Shown in pieces: positions 5,699 to 12,172 of a stretch of DNA of 12,172 nt. Origin of the DNA: Bacteroidales bacterium UBA3543. GTDB lineage: Bacteria; Bacteroidota; Bacteroidia; Bacteroidales; UBA932. The first letter of the stretch is position 1; the number at the start of each line of letters is the position of its first letter. A model generated the notes under the pieces. That model saw only the letters and a program-made list of their open reading frames with translations. It had not been told where the DNA came from and ran no database searches. The position numbers were made by a program, and so were the translations under genes. Location of the stretch: assembly GCA_002376715.1 (NCBI GenBank), contig DFOK01000074.1, forward strand, positions 445 through 12,616. Reading direction: 5' to 3'.

Positions 5699-6360
5699 AG
5701 GGTTCCTCCGCTTTCCACTTCAATCTCCATCTGTGAATGTACGTGACCGATGACATAGCAATCTATCCCCTTATCTTCTCCGTATTTACAGAGATATTTG
5801 TAGAGGTCCGAATCCTTGCCTTTGAAAATATATTTGCTCATATTACTGTAGTTACGACTCGATGAAGACCATTTGTGAGCCCATCTGAATATCAGCCGGG
5901 GATGGACGGATTTGAGCAGAAATACGAGCAATTTATTTCTTATGGCGGAGAAAAGCAACCTGGTGAAGGGGTTGCGACATCCGAGTCCATCTCCATGTCC
6001 CATACAGACACGTCTGCCTGCGATTTCCTTTACAACAAGCGACTCCCGGACAATCTCCATGCCTATTTCATCCCGCAGGTAGTCTGTGAGCCAGTAGTCA
6101 TGATTGCCGGTAAAAAAATAAATTTTTACACCGCGGTCACTCAAAGCTGCCAGTTCTCCCAGCACACGAATCGAAGAACGCGGTACCACGTCACGATATT
6201 CCACCCAAAAATCAAAAATATCACCCAGCAGGTAGAGTTCGACTGTCTCCTCCGGCAGATTTCTCAAAAAATCGAGAAAACGAGCTTCGCGTGCCTCTGC
6301 AGAAACGTCATTGATCCCCAGATGAACATCCGATACAAATATATGAAGCGGCTCTCCCAT
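5605..6360 (-). CDS. lpxH: UDP-2,3-diacylglucosamine diphosphatase LpxH (calcineurin-like phosphoesterase)
   Basis: LpxH hydrolyses UDP-2,3-diacylglucosamine to lipid X plus UMP, the fourth step of lipid A synthesis, at the inner face of the cytoplasmic membrane. The 251-residue product shows the dimetal site in order: DVH (D11, H13), GDIFDFW (D47), GNHD at 85-88, GHGD (H122) and GHVH (H206, H208). The hydrophobic, basic stretch near residues 136-165 corresponds to the lipid-binding cap. The start is the ATG at 6360, which shares one base with the uppP stop (TGATG); a TTG one codon earlier is also in frame. After GDW (225-227) comes a tail of 24 residues, and this end is antisense to the DUF4294 gene over 94 nt. 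It is last in the ftsX-DUF3098-uppP-lpxH operon. Confidence 0.88.
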   Translation of the reverse strand: MGEPLHIFVSDVHLGINDVSAEAREARFLDFLRNLPEETVELYLLGDIFDFWVEYRDVVPRSSIRVLGELAALSDRGVKIYFFTGNHDYWLTDYLRDEIGMEIVRESLVVKEIAGRRVCMGHGDGLGCRNPFTRLLFSAIRNKLLVFLLKSVHPRLIFRWAHKWSSSSRNYSNMSKYIFKGKDSDLYKYLCKYGEDKGIDCYVIGHVHSQMEIEVESGGTLYLLGDWAEEASSLNLSGTYIGFGACPNIPK

Positions 6361-7166
6361 CAAAACAGATTAGACACGACACAGGCAATACCCACAATGG
6401 CGCAATAGAGCGCAAACCACTTAAGACGGGCTTTCTGCACTATTGCAATCATCACTTTGCATGCGAAAAGGCCTGAAAGGAAAGCTGAAATAAAACCCAA
6501 CAGCAACTGGAGTTCACCTGCAGAAGAGGAGGCAGCGAATCCACCTCCTACAAGTTCAAGGAAGGCCTCTCCCAAAACGGGAATGAGTACCATCAAAAAG
6601 GAGAACCTTGTCACCTGTTCTCTGCTTACACCGCATATCAGACCCGTGGCTATAGTCGAGCCGGAGCGCGAAAGGCCGGGTATTACCGCAACCGCCTGTG
6701 CAACACCCATCCAAATGGCAGACTTCCAACCGACAGGTTGCCCCTGCTGCGCCTTACTGTCGCTACGGCGATTGAGACTCTCACTTAGAATGAGCAATAA
6801 TGCGGTGAGCATCAGTGCCAGACCCACAACCAACAAACCCGAACCAAAGAGCTCCTCAACGTAACTCTTGAAGAAAAAACCGACGATCATAACGGGAATC
6901 ATGGAAACCAGTATCAACAAAATGTACCTGGTCTGCTCATTGTATTCGAACTTAAACAGACTGCGGAGCAATTCCCATATATATTTGCGAAACACGACGA
7001 TAGTACTCAGTACAGTGGCTGCATGCACCACCACCTCAAAACTCAAATCATGCGTTTCGATGCCGAAAAGCTCCTTTGCGATTATCAGGTGACCACTGCT
7101 GCTTACCGGCAGAAACTCGGTCAAGCCCTGGATAAGACCCAGAATTATCGCTTCAAACCAACTCAT
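6360..7166 (-). CDS. uppP: Undecaprenyl-diphosphatase UppP/BacA
   Basis: UppP removes a phosphate from undecaprenyl diphosphate, regenerating the lipid carrier for peptidoglycan and surface polysaccharide, and its overexpression gives bacitracin resistance. It is an integral inner-membrane protein. The 268 residues contain both signatures: the GLTEFLPVSSSGHL block at 14-27 (E17, S23-S24, H26) and PGLSRSGST at 163-171 (R167), with about eight hydrophobic segments. Length is usual (about 260-275). Its start overlaps the DUF3098 stop by 4 nt (ATGA), and its stop shares a base with the lpxH start, so the operon is translationally coupled. In many Bacteroidales uppP is followed by truB; here lpxH follows. 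Confidence 0.96.
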   Translation of the reverse strand: MSWFEAIILGLIQGLTEFLPVSSSGHLIIAKELFGIETHDLSFEVVVHAATVLSTIVVFRKYIWELLRSLFKFEYNEQTRYILLILVSMIPVMIVGFFFKSYVEELFGSGLLVVGLALMLTALLLILSESLNRRSDSKAQQGQPVGWKSAIWMGVAQAVAVIPGLSRSGSTIATGLICGVSREQVTRFSFLMVLIPVLGEAFLELVGGGFAASSSAGELQLLLGFISAFLSGLFACKVMIAIVQKARLKWFALYCAIVGIACVVSNLF

Positions 7167-7408
7167 TGCCCACCCTTGTCATCCTTATCTTCACGTGGCT
7201 TTTTCATAATTGCCACTATGACTATCACAATGCCAATGATTACCAGAAGAGGTGAAATCACCAAACGCCTGAAATTAAAAATCTCCGGATTGAAAACATC
7301 GGGATCGGAAGAGCCGCCTCCAGACATCAAAATATAGCCCGCCACCATCACAATAAGTCCTATCAGAACAAAACGGACATTCTTGGGAGAAAGTGAAAAA
7401 TTACTCAT
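7163..7408 (-). CDS. DUF3098 small membrane protein
   Basis: The 81-residue product has two predicted membrane helices (about residues 12-29 and 50-68), joined by a loop carrying GGGSSDPDVFNPEIFNFRR, and a charged, lysine/aspartate-rich tail. The DP-x-x-FN-x-x-IF-x-x-RR loop and the length fit DUF3098, a Bacteroidota family of unknown function that typically sits between ftsX and uppP, as here. The end overlaps the uppP start by 4 nt, and the start lies 17 nt after the ftsX stop. The location suggests a link to cell division or peptidoglycan precursor cycling, but this is only inference from context. Confidence 0.8.
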   Translation of the reverse strand: MSNFSLSPKNVRFVLIGLIVMVAGYILMSGGGSSDPDVFNPEIFNFRRLVISPLLVIIGIVIVIVAIMKKPREDKDDKGGQ

Positions 7409-7425
7409 TACTCTCTTTTTATCTT

Positions 7426-8304
7426 TTAATAATATAAATCATCTTTTGAAATAGCAACCAGTTTATTGACCACAAAGAAGGCAGAAATCTGGCATATGAT
7501 GATACCCAGGAAAAAGACCCCGAGCAACACAAATCCTGTGATGCGTTCATCAAGAATCTGCAGCAGGATCTCATTGGACGAACCTGCCCACCAAAGGGCT
7601 GCTGCGATGCATCCTGCCGCAAGAAGGCCTGAAACGGCCCCTTGTACCAGTGCGTGCCGCATGAGGGGACGGCGGATAAAGGCACGTGTTGCCCCTACCA
7701 GACGCATCGTATGAATGGTAAAGCGACGCGAGTAGACATTGAGACGCACCGTATTGTTGATTAGAACAAAGGAGATAAACAGCAGCACTATTACCACGCC
7801 TGTCAGTATTGCCACGATTTTGCGCAAATTGGCGTTGAGAATCTCCACAAGCGACTCCTGATAAACCACCTCTTCCACTGCCGGTTCCTTAAGAAAGCGA
7901 CTCTTGAGGAAGACAAGCGAATCGCGAGAAACCATATCGCCGTTCAAATGGAGATCTATGGACAATGGTACGGGATTGCTTTCGAATACACTTAGAAAAT
8001 CCTCTCCCAGAAGAACCTTCATCTCCTGTGTGCCCTGTTCCCTTGAGATAAAATCAGCGGAAAGCACTTGTGGATCCGAAGTTAGCTTCCGTGCCAACTC
8101 CTGCCCCTCTTCCTCAGTGACCGACTGGCCGAGAATCAGGGAGACCACCATATTTTCCTTGAAAAAACGTGAAATCTCGCCTGCATTTGCTGCGAAAAGA
8201 GCCGAAGCACCCACCAGTACCAATACCAACGTGATACTTATTACCGAAGATAAATAAGAGTGTATCAGCCTCTTGCTAATGATATTTTTCTCCCTGGCTA
8301 CCAT
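7426..8304 (-). CDS. ftsX: Cell division protein FtsX (permease-like)
   Basis: FtsX is the membrane partner of the ATPase FtsE; the complex controls peptidoglycan hydrolases at the division site. The 292-residue product has the family layout: cytoplasmic N-terminus with KNIISKRLIHSYLSS, a first membrane helix near residues 20-43, a large extracytoplasmic loop near 45-160, and three helices near 163-185, 218-242 and 259-285. The coupling segment after the second helix reads FTIHTMRLVGATRAFIRRP. The frame opens at an ATG at 8319, but a -7 box at 8324-8331 puts the transcription start near that codon, so the ATG at 8304 (MVAREKN) is preferred. No ftsE is adjacent, which is usual in Bacteroidota. 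It is the first gene of the ftsX-DUF3098-uppP-lpxH operon. Confidence 0.9.
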   Translation of the reverse strand: MVAREKNIISKRLIHSYLSSVISITLVLVLVGASALFAANAGEISRFFKENMVVSLILGQSVTEEEGQELARKLTSDPQVLSADFISREQGTQEMKVLLGEDFLSVFESNPVPLSIDLHLNGDMVSRDSLVFLKSRFLKEPAVEEVVYQESLVEILNANLRKIVAILTGVVIVLLFISFVLINNTVRLNVYSRRFTIHTMRLVGATRAFIRRPLMRHALVQGAVSGLLAAGCIAAALWWAGSSNEILLQILDERITGFVLLGVFFLGIIICQISAFFVVNKLVAISKDDLYY

Positions 8305-8323
8305 AGGTCCGTTTAACAAACTT

Positions 8324-8331
8324 CAAAGGTA
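8324..8331 (-). promoter_or_regulatory. -7 promoter box for the ftsX operon
   Basis: Minus-strand TACCTTTG fits TAnnTTTG. The expected start of transcription is near 8317, about a dozen bases before the preferred ATG at 8304. No TTG -33 element is visible at 19-21 nt (the nearest, at 28 nt, is too far). Confidence 0.45.
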
Positions 8332-8347
8332 ATCAAAAAATTTTTAT

Positions 8348-8355
8348 TATCTTTG
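8348..8355 (+). promoter_or_regulatory. -7 promoter box for the GT5-like/DUF4270 operon
   Basis: Plus-strand TATCTTTG matches TAnnTTTG exactly. Transcription would start near 8361, with a leader of about 24 nt before the ATG at 8385. The -33 element is not recognisable. It lies back to back with the ftsX promoter box, 16 nt away. Confidence 0.5.
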
Positions 8356-8384
8356 TAGTCAATATGCCCTTAAAATAGTTATTT

Positions 8385-9227
8385 ATGAGAAATAGTAAAA
8401 AAGTATTGTTTGTCAACTCTGAGATTTTCCCTTATATGCCTGAATCCAAGATCTCTATAGTGGGCAGGTATCTGCCCCAAGGCACTCAGGAGAGCGGAAA
8501 ACAGATTCGCTCATTCATGCCGCGCTATGGATGCATCAACGAAAGGAGAAATCAGCTTCACGAAGTTATTCGCCTTTCGGGCATGAATATCGTCGTTAAT
8601 AAAGTTGACAGACCACTCGTAATAAAGGTTTCTTCAATCTCATCAGCCAGGATGCAGGTCTATTTCATAGACAACGAGGACTATTTCCACAGAAAGCAAA
8701 TATGGAAGGATGAAGATGGCAAATATTTTGACGACAATGACGAAAGGGGTATATTTTTCGCCAGAGGCGTTCTCGAAACCGTCAAGAAACTGAGATGGAA
8801 ACCGGATGTTGTTCATTGCCAGGGATGGGTTTCTCATTTCCTGCCGGTCTATCTCAAGAAGGTATACAAGAATGATCCTATTTTTGCGGACGCAAAGATC
8901 GTTCTTTCACTCTACGGTGAAGATCTTGATATAAGATTTAGCGACGATATCATATCCAAATATCTCTTCGGATCACTAAAATCGGAAGACCTGGATCTGC
9001 TCAAAGAGCCTACTGGCATAAATCTTGCGAAATTGGCTATCAAACACTCCGACGGCATCATTCTTGGTACCGACTCTCTCCATCCGGAGTTGGAGTCATA
9101 CATCGGCAGCCGTAAGGGAATGCCCATACTCCAGCCGATGACAATTGGTGTAGAGGAGACAGAATATATTGAAGAGTACAACAGGTTTTTCGACAGCTTT
9201 ATAACACCACCCCCTACCAATGAATAG
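8385..9227 (+). CDS. Glycogen/starch synthase-like protein, GT5 N-terminal domain only
   Basis: The 280-residue protein aligns with the N-terminal Rossmann domain of GT5 glycogen/starch synthases: KVLFVNSEIFPY at 6-17, SFMPRYG at 43-49, a VYFIDNEDYF strand at 92-101, and DVVHCQGW at 141-148 in place of the usual DVVHxHDW. Two features essential for catalysis are missing. The K-x-GGL ADP-glucose loop that should follow the first strand is replaced by MPESKISIVGRYLP, and the C-terminal GT1-like half (about 200 residues) is absent, the protein ending in a short acidic tail. It is therefore unlikely to make glycogen alone. Such one-domain forms are annotated as glycogen synthase in Bacteroidota. 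The stop overlaps the DUF4270 start by 8 nt, so the two are probably translated together. Confidence 0.8.
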   Translation: MRNSKKVLFVNSEIFPYMPESKISIVGRYLPQGTQESGKQIRSFMPRYGCINERRNQLHEVIRLSGMNIVVNKVDRPLVIKVSSISSARMQVYFIDNEDYFHRKQIWKDEDGKYFDDNDERGIFFARGVLETVKKLRWKPDVVHCQGWVSHFLPVYLKKVYKNDPIFADAKIVLSLYGEDLDIRFSDDIISKYLFGSLKSEDLDLLKEPTGINLAKLAIKHSDGIILGTDSLHPELESYIGSRKGMPILQPMTIGVEETEYIEEYNRFFDSFITPPPTNE

Positions 9228-10569
9228 ATTCAAGGGCATATTATTGTCACTTATCCTATCAGTAACCACCCTCACATCCTGCATTTTCACAGACAATACA
9301 CTCGGCTCGGCCTATATTCCGGGTAACCAGGACATATCCATGAAAATGGCCGATTTCGACCTGCCCGTAACCCTTAAAATGGCTGACAGCCTCCAGACTG
9401 CCGTCAGTGCCAACTTTATAATCGGATCTATCACAACAAAGGACTACGGTACATTCAGGGTGGGAACGGCTACATCCATCACTCCCATGACTGACACCAT
9501 ACTCTGGGGTACTGACCCTGTTTTCATAGATATGTATATCCAGATTGGAATAGCTGAAAAACGCTTTCTGAGTCCGGAACAGCAATTCATTCCCCAGAAC
9601 GTCTACGCATACGAGCTCAAGGCTCCCCTTGACACCACATTCATTTACAACAACTCCATAACTGAACTCAGTTACCATCCCGTTCCCATCACTTCCCGCA
9701 ACTCCATCTATATGGGCGGAGACTCCCTCAAGATGCACTTCACGAAGGAATATGGAGAACGTTTTTTCAGCGCTACAATAGAGGAATGTGACAGCACAGA
9801 GCTCTTCATAAATAAGTTTTATGGATTATACTTCCGCACTGACGACATAGAAGAAGGGCTGACCGGCGGACGTCTGAATTACTTTAACATAACCGGTGCT
9901 GATGTAAGGCTTTCCTTCACCTCAACTAACGAAGCAGGCAAGAGAAGAGACACTTCGGTTGCATTCCAGTTGGGCGAATATCTGTCGCTAAACTCTATGA
10001 CTTCCGAGGCTGGTTCTATGGTTACCGATTATCCGGTCGAGACACTCTACTACGAAAGTCTTTCCGGCATCAAACCGCATATCAGCGGAGCCGCCCTCCA
10101 TTCACTTATGCAGAATTGGGCAGAACAAAACAACATCGATCTTGACAATCTTATAATTGCAAAAGCCACGCTGGAATTCCCTTTTGAGTACTCCGGCAAC
10201 TACAAAGCTCTGGACAATTATCCCGGCAATCTCTTCCCCTGTAAAAGAGTACGCACCACAAAGCATACGTTATACACACCTATTGAAGAGATTTATGACA
10301 GTTTTATGAGCAAGGGTTCTATCAATCGCTCGTTACTCCACTACAAACCCGATGTTGGCTTCTATCTCCAGGACCTGATCAAAAAAGAGAGTTCTGAATT
10401 GACCGATGAGGATGACCTATGGCTGATGCAAACCATTTCCCACACCAACAACACCACCAATGTGACCACCCATTATCCTGACTTTACCTATTATAATGTA
10501 GCCAAGTTCAACGGCACAGGCTGCAAGCGTAATCCCAGACTCAGGATAGTCTACACGGTACTCAAATAA
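9220..10569 (+). CDS. DUF4270 lipoprotein
   Basis: The 449-residue product begins with a type II signal peptide and a lipobox LTSC, giving lipidated Cys21, so it is anchored in the envelope. The mature region begins IFTDNTLGSAYIPG and contains many short beta-type stretches, with a repeated pattern of aspartate/serine-rich turns and no recognisable catalytic motif. Sequence and position beside the GT5-like gene fit DUF4270, a Bacteroidota family of unknown function. Only one acidic residue lies within the first five positions after the cysteine, so a surface-export signal is not clear. The ATG overlaps the preceding stop by 8 nt (ATGAATAG). A strong terminator follows 20 nt after the stop. 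Function unknown. Confidence 0.78.
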   Translation: MNRFKGILLSLILSVTTLTSCIFTDNTLGSAYIPGNQDISMKMADFDLPVTLKMADSLQTAVSANFIIGSITTKDYGTFRVGTATSITPMTDTILWGTDPVFIDMYIQIGIAEKRFLSPEQQFIPQNVYAYELKAPLDTTFIYNNSITELSYHPVPITSRNSIYMGGDSLKMHFTKEYGERFFSATIEECDSTELFINKFYGLYFRTDDIEEGLTGGRLNYFNITGADVRLSFTSTNEAGKRRDTSVAFQLGEYLSLNSMTSEAGSMVTDYPVETLYYESLSGIKPHISGAALHSLMQNWAEQNNIDLDNLIIAKATLEFPFEYSGNYKALDNYPGNLFPCKRVRTTKHTLYTPIEEIYDSFMSKGSINRSLLHYKPDVGFYLQDLIKKESSELTDEDDLWLMQTISHTNNTTNVTTHYPDFTYYNVAKFNGTGCKRNPRLRIVYTVLK

Positions 10570-10589
10570 AACATCGCACAAAGAAATAG

Positions 10590-10621
10590 AAAAAGCGGCT
10601 CCGAAATTCGGGGCCGTTTTT
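10590..10621. terminator. Bidirectional intrinsic terminator between DUF4270 and fabF
   Basis: An A-tract, a G/C-rich stem (CGGC-T-CCGA paired with TCGG-G-GCCG, one T-G wobble, short loop) and a T-tract (TTTTT) form a classic rho-independent terminator. Because the A-run precedes and the T-run follows, it works on both strands, ending the plus-strand GT5-like/DUF4270 transcript and the minus-strand acpP-fabF transcript. Confidence 0.9.
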
Positions 10622-10648
10622 GTATAAATCTGTAAGAGAATTGTCTAT

Positions 10649-11917
10649 CTAACGGAAAGGTCTGTAATTCGGCGCTGCGAAAATGATGGTTGCGTTGTGT
10701 CCGCCAAATCCGAAATTATTGCTCATAGCTATGCGCACATTGCGCCTCTGAGCAGTATTGAGCGTAAGATTGAGAGAATAGTCGATGGCTTCGTCTTTCT
10801 CCCGAAAATTAATGGTGGGAGGAATGATGCCATCCTTGATTGCATGGATGCAAGCGAGGGCTTCAACCGCACCCGCAGCACCAAGAAGATGGCCGGTCAT
10901 CGATTTGGATGAAGAGAGGTTGATATTATACACGGCATCGCCGAAAACATTCTTGATGGCATCCAATTCGGCTATGTCGCCAAGAGGAGTAGATGTGCCG
11001 TGGGTGTTGATGTAGTCAACTTGATCCGGAGATATGCCGGCATCCTCAAGTGCTATGCGCATTGACTCGGAAGCCCCTTCCCCTCCGGGACTTGGGGCAG
11101 TAATGTGGTAGGCATCCGCATTCTGTCCATACCCGATGATCTCCGCATAAATCTTTGCTCCTCTGTTGAGTGCATGCTCATACTCTTCAAGCACAAGTAT
11201 ACCCGCCCCCTCTCCTATCACAAAACCATCTCTGGTAGCGTCAAAAGGGCGTGAGGCGGTCTGATATGAGTCGTTGTTGGTAGAGAGTGCACGCATTGAG
11301 TTAAAGCCACCTATAGCGGTAACGGTAATCGGCGCCTCTGAGCCACCGGCTATAATAATATCCGCCTTACCGAGTTGTATCATAGAAGCAGCAACGCAAA
11401 GAGCATTGGCAGAGCTGGTACAAGCGGAAGTGGTTGAGAAATTAGGCCCTTTAAACCCATATTTTATGGAAATGGATCCGGGGGCTATATTCGTTATGAT
11501 TTTAGGTATAAGAAAAGGACTAAACCGAGGGAGCTGCCCTTCGGTATAGTCCATTGTTTCCTGCGTGAGAGTCTCTATGCCGCCTATACCCGAGCCAATT
11601 ACAACTCCTGTTCTGCGTAAGGTCTTCTCCTCATCCAGAGGGATTCTGCTATCTTTAATGGCTTGACCGGCCGCGATGAGAGCATATTGGGTATATCTGT
11701 CATGCTTTCGAGCCTCCTTGATATCCATCCCGAAACGTTCGGGAGAATAATCACGTATCTGACACGCAAATTTTGTTTTGAAAAGAGAGGTATCGAAACG
11801 GGTGATAAGCGATGACCCACTAACCCCAAGGTCCAGATTAGAGAAATAATCCTCGGGGTTATCCCCTATTGGGTTAATGGTACCGATGCCGGTTATGACA
11901 ACTCTCTTGACTAACAT
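10649..11917 (-). CDS. fabF: Beta-ketoacyl-ACP synthase II (KAS II)
   Basis: FabF condenses malonyl-ACP with acyl-ACP in the elongation cycle of type II fatty acid synthesis, in the cytoplasm. The 422-residue product has the full thiolase-fold sequence and the Cys-His-His triad: C166 in TSACTSSANA, H306 in NTHGTSTPLGD and H343 in KSMTGHLLGAAGA, with the conserved lysine K338. The C-terminal NNFGFGGHNA glycine-rich loop is also present. Length fits FabF (about 410-425). The ATG lies 21 nt after the acpP stop, the standard acpP-fabF arrangement. In many Bacteroidota rnc follows fabF; here a terminator and a convergent gene follow instead. Confidence 0.97.
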   Translation of the reverse strand: MLVKRVVITGIGTINPIGDNPEDYFSNLDLGVSGSSLITRFDTSLFKTKFACQIRDYSPERFGMDIKEARKHDRYTQYALIAAGQAIKDSRIPLDEEKTLRRTGVVIGSGIGGIETLTQETMDYTEGQLPRFSPFLIPKIITNIAPGSISIKYGFKGPNFSTTSACTSSANALCVAASMIQLGKADIIIAGGSEAPITVTAIGGFNSMRALSTNNDSYQTASRPFDATRDGFVIGEGAGILVLEEYEHALNRGAKIYAEIIGYGQNADAYHITAPSPGGEGASESMRIALEDAGISPDQVDYINTHGTSTPLGDIAELDAIKNVFGDAVYNINLSSSKSMTGHLLGAAGAVEALACIHAIKDGIIPPTINFREKDEAIDYSLNLTLNTAQRRNVRIAMSNNFGFGGHNATIIFAAPNYRPFR

Positions 11918-11925
11918 CAGTTCTT

Positions 11926-11942
11926 ATAGCGAAAAACGCTAT
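11926..11942 (-). repeat. Short hairpin between acpP and fabF
   Basis: ATAGCG and CGCTAT form a perfect 6-bp stem around a 5-nt A (plus strand) or T (minus strand) loop. The stem includes the acpP stop codon. No T-tract follows, so it is not a classic terminator. It could protect the 3' end of a processed acpP message or modulate fabF output, but this is inference. Confidence 0.45.
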
Positions 11943-12172
11943 TTCTGATTATTCTCAATATAGTCGATAGCGTCCTGTACAGTGCGGATCTTCTCTGCCA
12001 CCTCATCGGGAATGGAGATGCCGAATGCCTTCTCAAACTCCATTATGAGTTCTACTGTATCGAGCGAATCTGCACCAAGGTCGTTGGTGAAACTGGCGTC
12101 AGGCTGAACTTCGTTCTCCTCAACACCAAGTTTGTAAACGATGATAGATTTTACTTTTGCGGTAATATCTTC
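11939..12172 (-). CDS. acpP: Acyl carrier protein, N-terminus cut by window edge
   Basis: ACP carries growing acyl chains on a 4'-phosphopantetheine arm and serves fatty acid, phospholipid and lipid A synthesis. The visible 77 residues run from EDITAKVKSI to the stop and include the conserved GADSLDTVELIMEFE segment, whose serine (36th visible residue) is the phosphopantetheine attachment site, followed by the acidic recognition helix. ACPs are about 78-80 residues, so only one to three residues and the start codon lie beyond the right edge. The stop lies 21 nt before fabF, giving the usual acpP-fabF pair. Confidence 0.97.
   Translation of the reverse strand, partial: EDITAKVKSIIVYKLGVEENEVQPDASFTNDLGADSLDTVELIMEFEKAFGISIPDEVAEKIRTVQDAIDYIENNQK

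Noticed and set aside
5875..6408. A 177-codon plus-strand frame opposite lpxH and the uppP end
   Set aside because: It is antisense to conserved catalytic motifs of lpxH and crosses a gene junction, with no recognisable protein.
8305..8319. Longer start of ftsX at the ATG at 8319
   Set aside because: It lies at the predicted transcription start. The ATG at 8304 gives a normal FtsX N-terminus and a short leader.
9259..9738. A 159-codon minus-strand frame opposite the DUF4270 gene
   Set aside because: It is a shadow of a well-supported lipoprotein gene. It has no start signals and an odd composition.
1..12172. tRNA genes, insertion sequences, CRISPR arrays, phage or defence genes
   Set aside because: None found. 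The coding content is continuous and accounted for, with no direct repeats or transposase-like sequences.

Overview
This window reads as chromosome of a Bacteroidota bacterium, most likely order Bacteroidales. The clues are lineage-typical protein families (DUF4294, DUF4270, DUF3098, a one-domain glycogen/starch-synthase-like protein), the ftsX-DUF3098-uppP gene order, A-x-A|Q signal peptidase sites, and several intergenic promoters carrying the Bacteroidota -7 box TAnnTTTG. No mobile element, tRNA, rRNA or CRISPR array is visible. Coding density is very high and no gene-free stretch exceeds about 220 bases.

Layout. (1) 1-2240, minus strand: the ribosomal block rplP-rpmC-rpsQ-rplN-rplX-rplE-rpsN, with only the first 9 codons of rpsN inside. 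The usual upstream half of the S10 operon (rpsJ to rpsC) is absent. rplP starts the cluster behind its own promoter at 2316-2345. (2) 2459-4934, minus: a GltS-type sodium/glutamate symporter gene followed, with an 8-nt overlap, by a secreted M19 dipeptidase. (3) 5000-5698, plus: a secreted DUF4294 protein whose 3' end overlaps the convergent lpxH by 94 bases. (4) 5605-8304, minus: ftsX, DUF3098, uppP and lpxH, a tightly packed envelope operon for division/peptidoglycan control, undecaprenyl phosphate recycling and lipid A synthesis. (5) 8385-10569, plus: a GT5 N-terminal-domain protein overlapping a DUF4270 lipoprotein, closed by a strong bidirectional terminator. (6) 10649-12172, minus: acpP (only the extreme N-terminus missing) and fabF of type II fatty acid synthesis.

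Most of this is core metabolism and translation. The points that stand out are the split S10 operon with a new promoter, the 94-bp tail-to-tail overlap of DUF4294 and lpxH, the GT5 homologue that lacks the ADP-glucose loop and the C-terminal half and is coupled to a surface-type lipoprotein, strong Shine-Dalgarno sites on only some ribosomal cistrons, and a possible leaderless GTG-initiated mRNA. I see no clear evidence of a wholly new multi-gene system. The GT5-like/DUF4270 pair is the best candidate for undescribed function.
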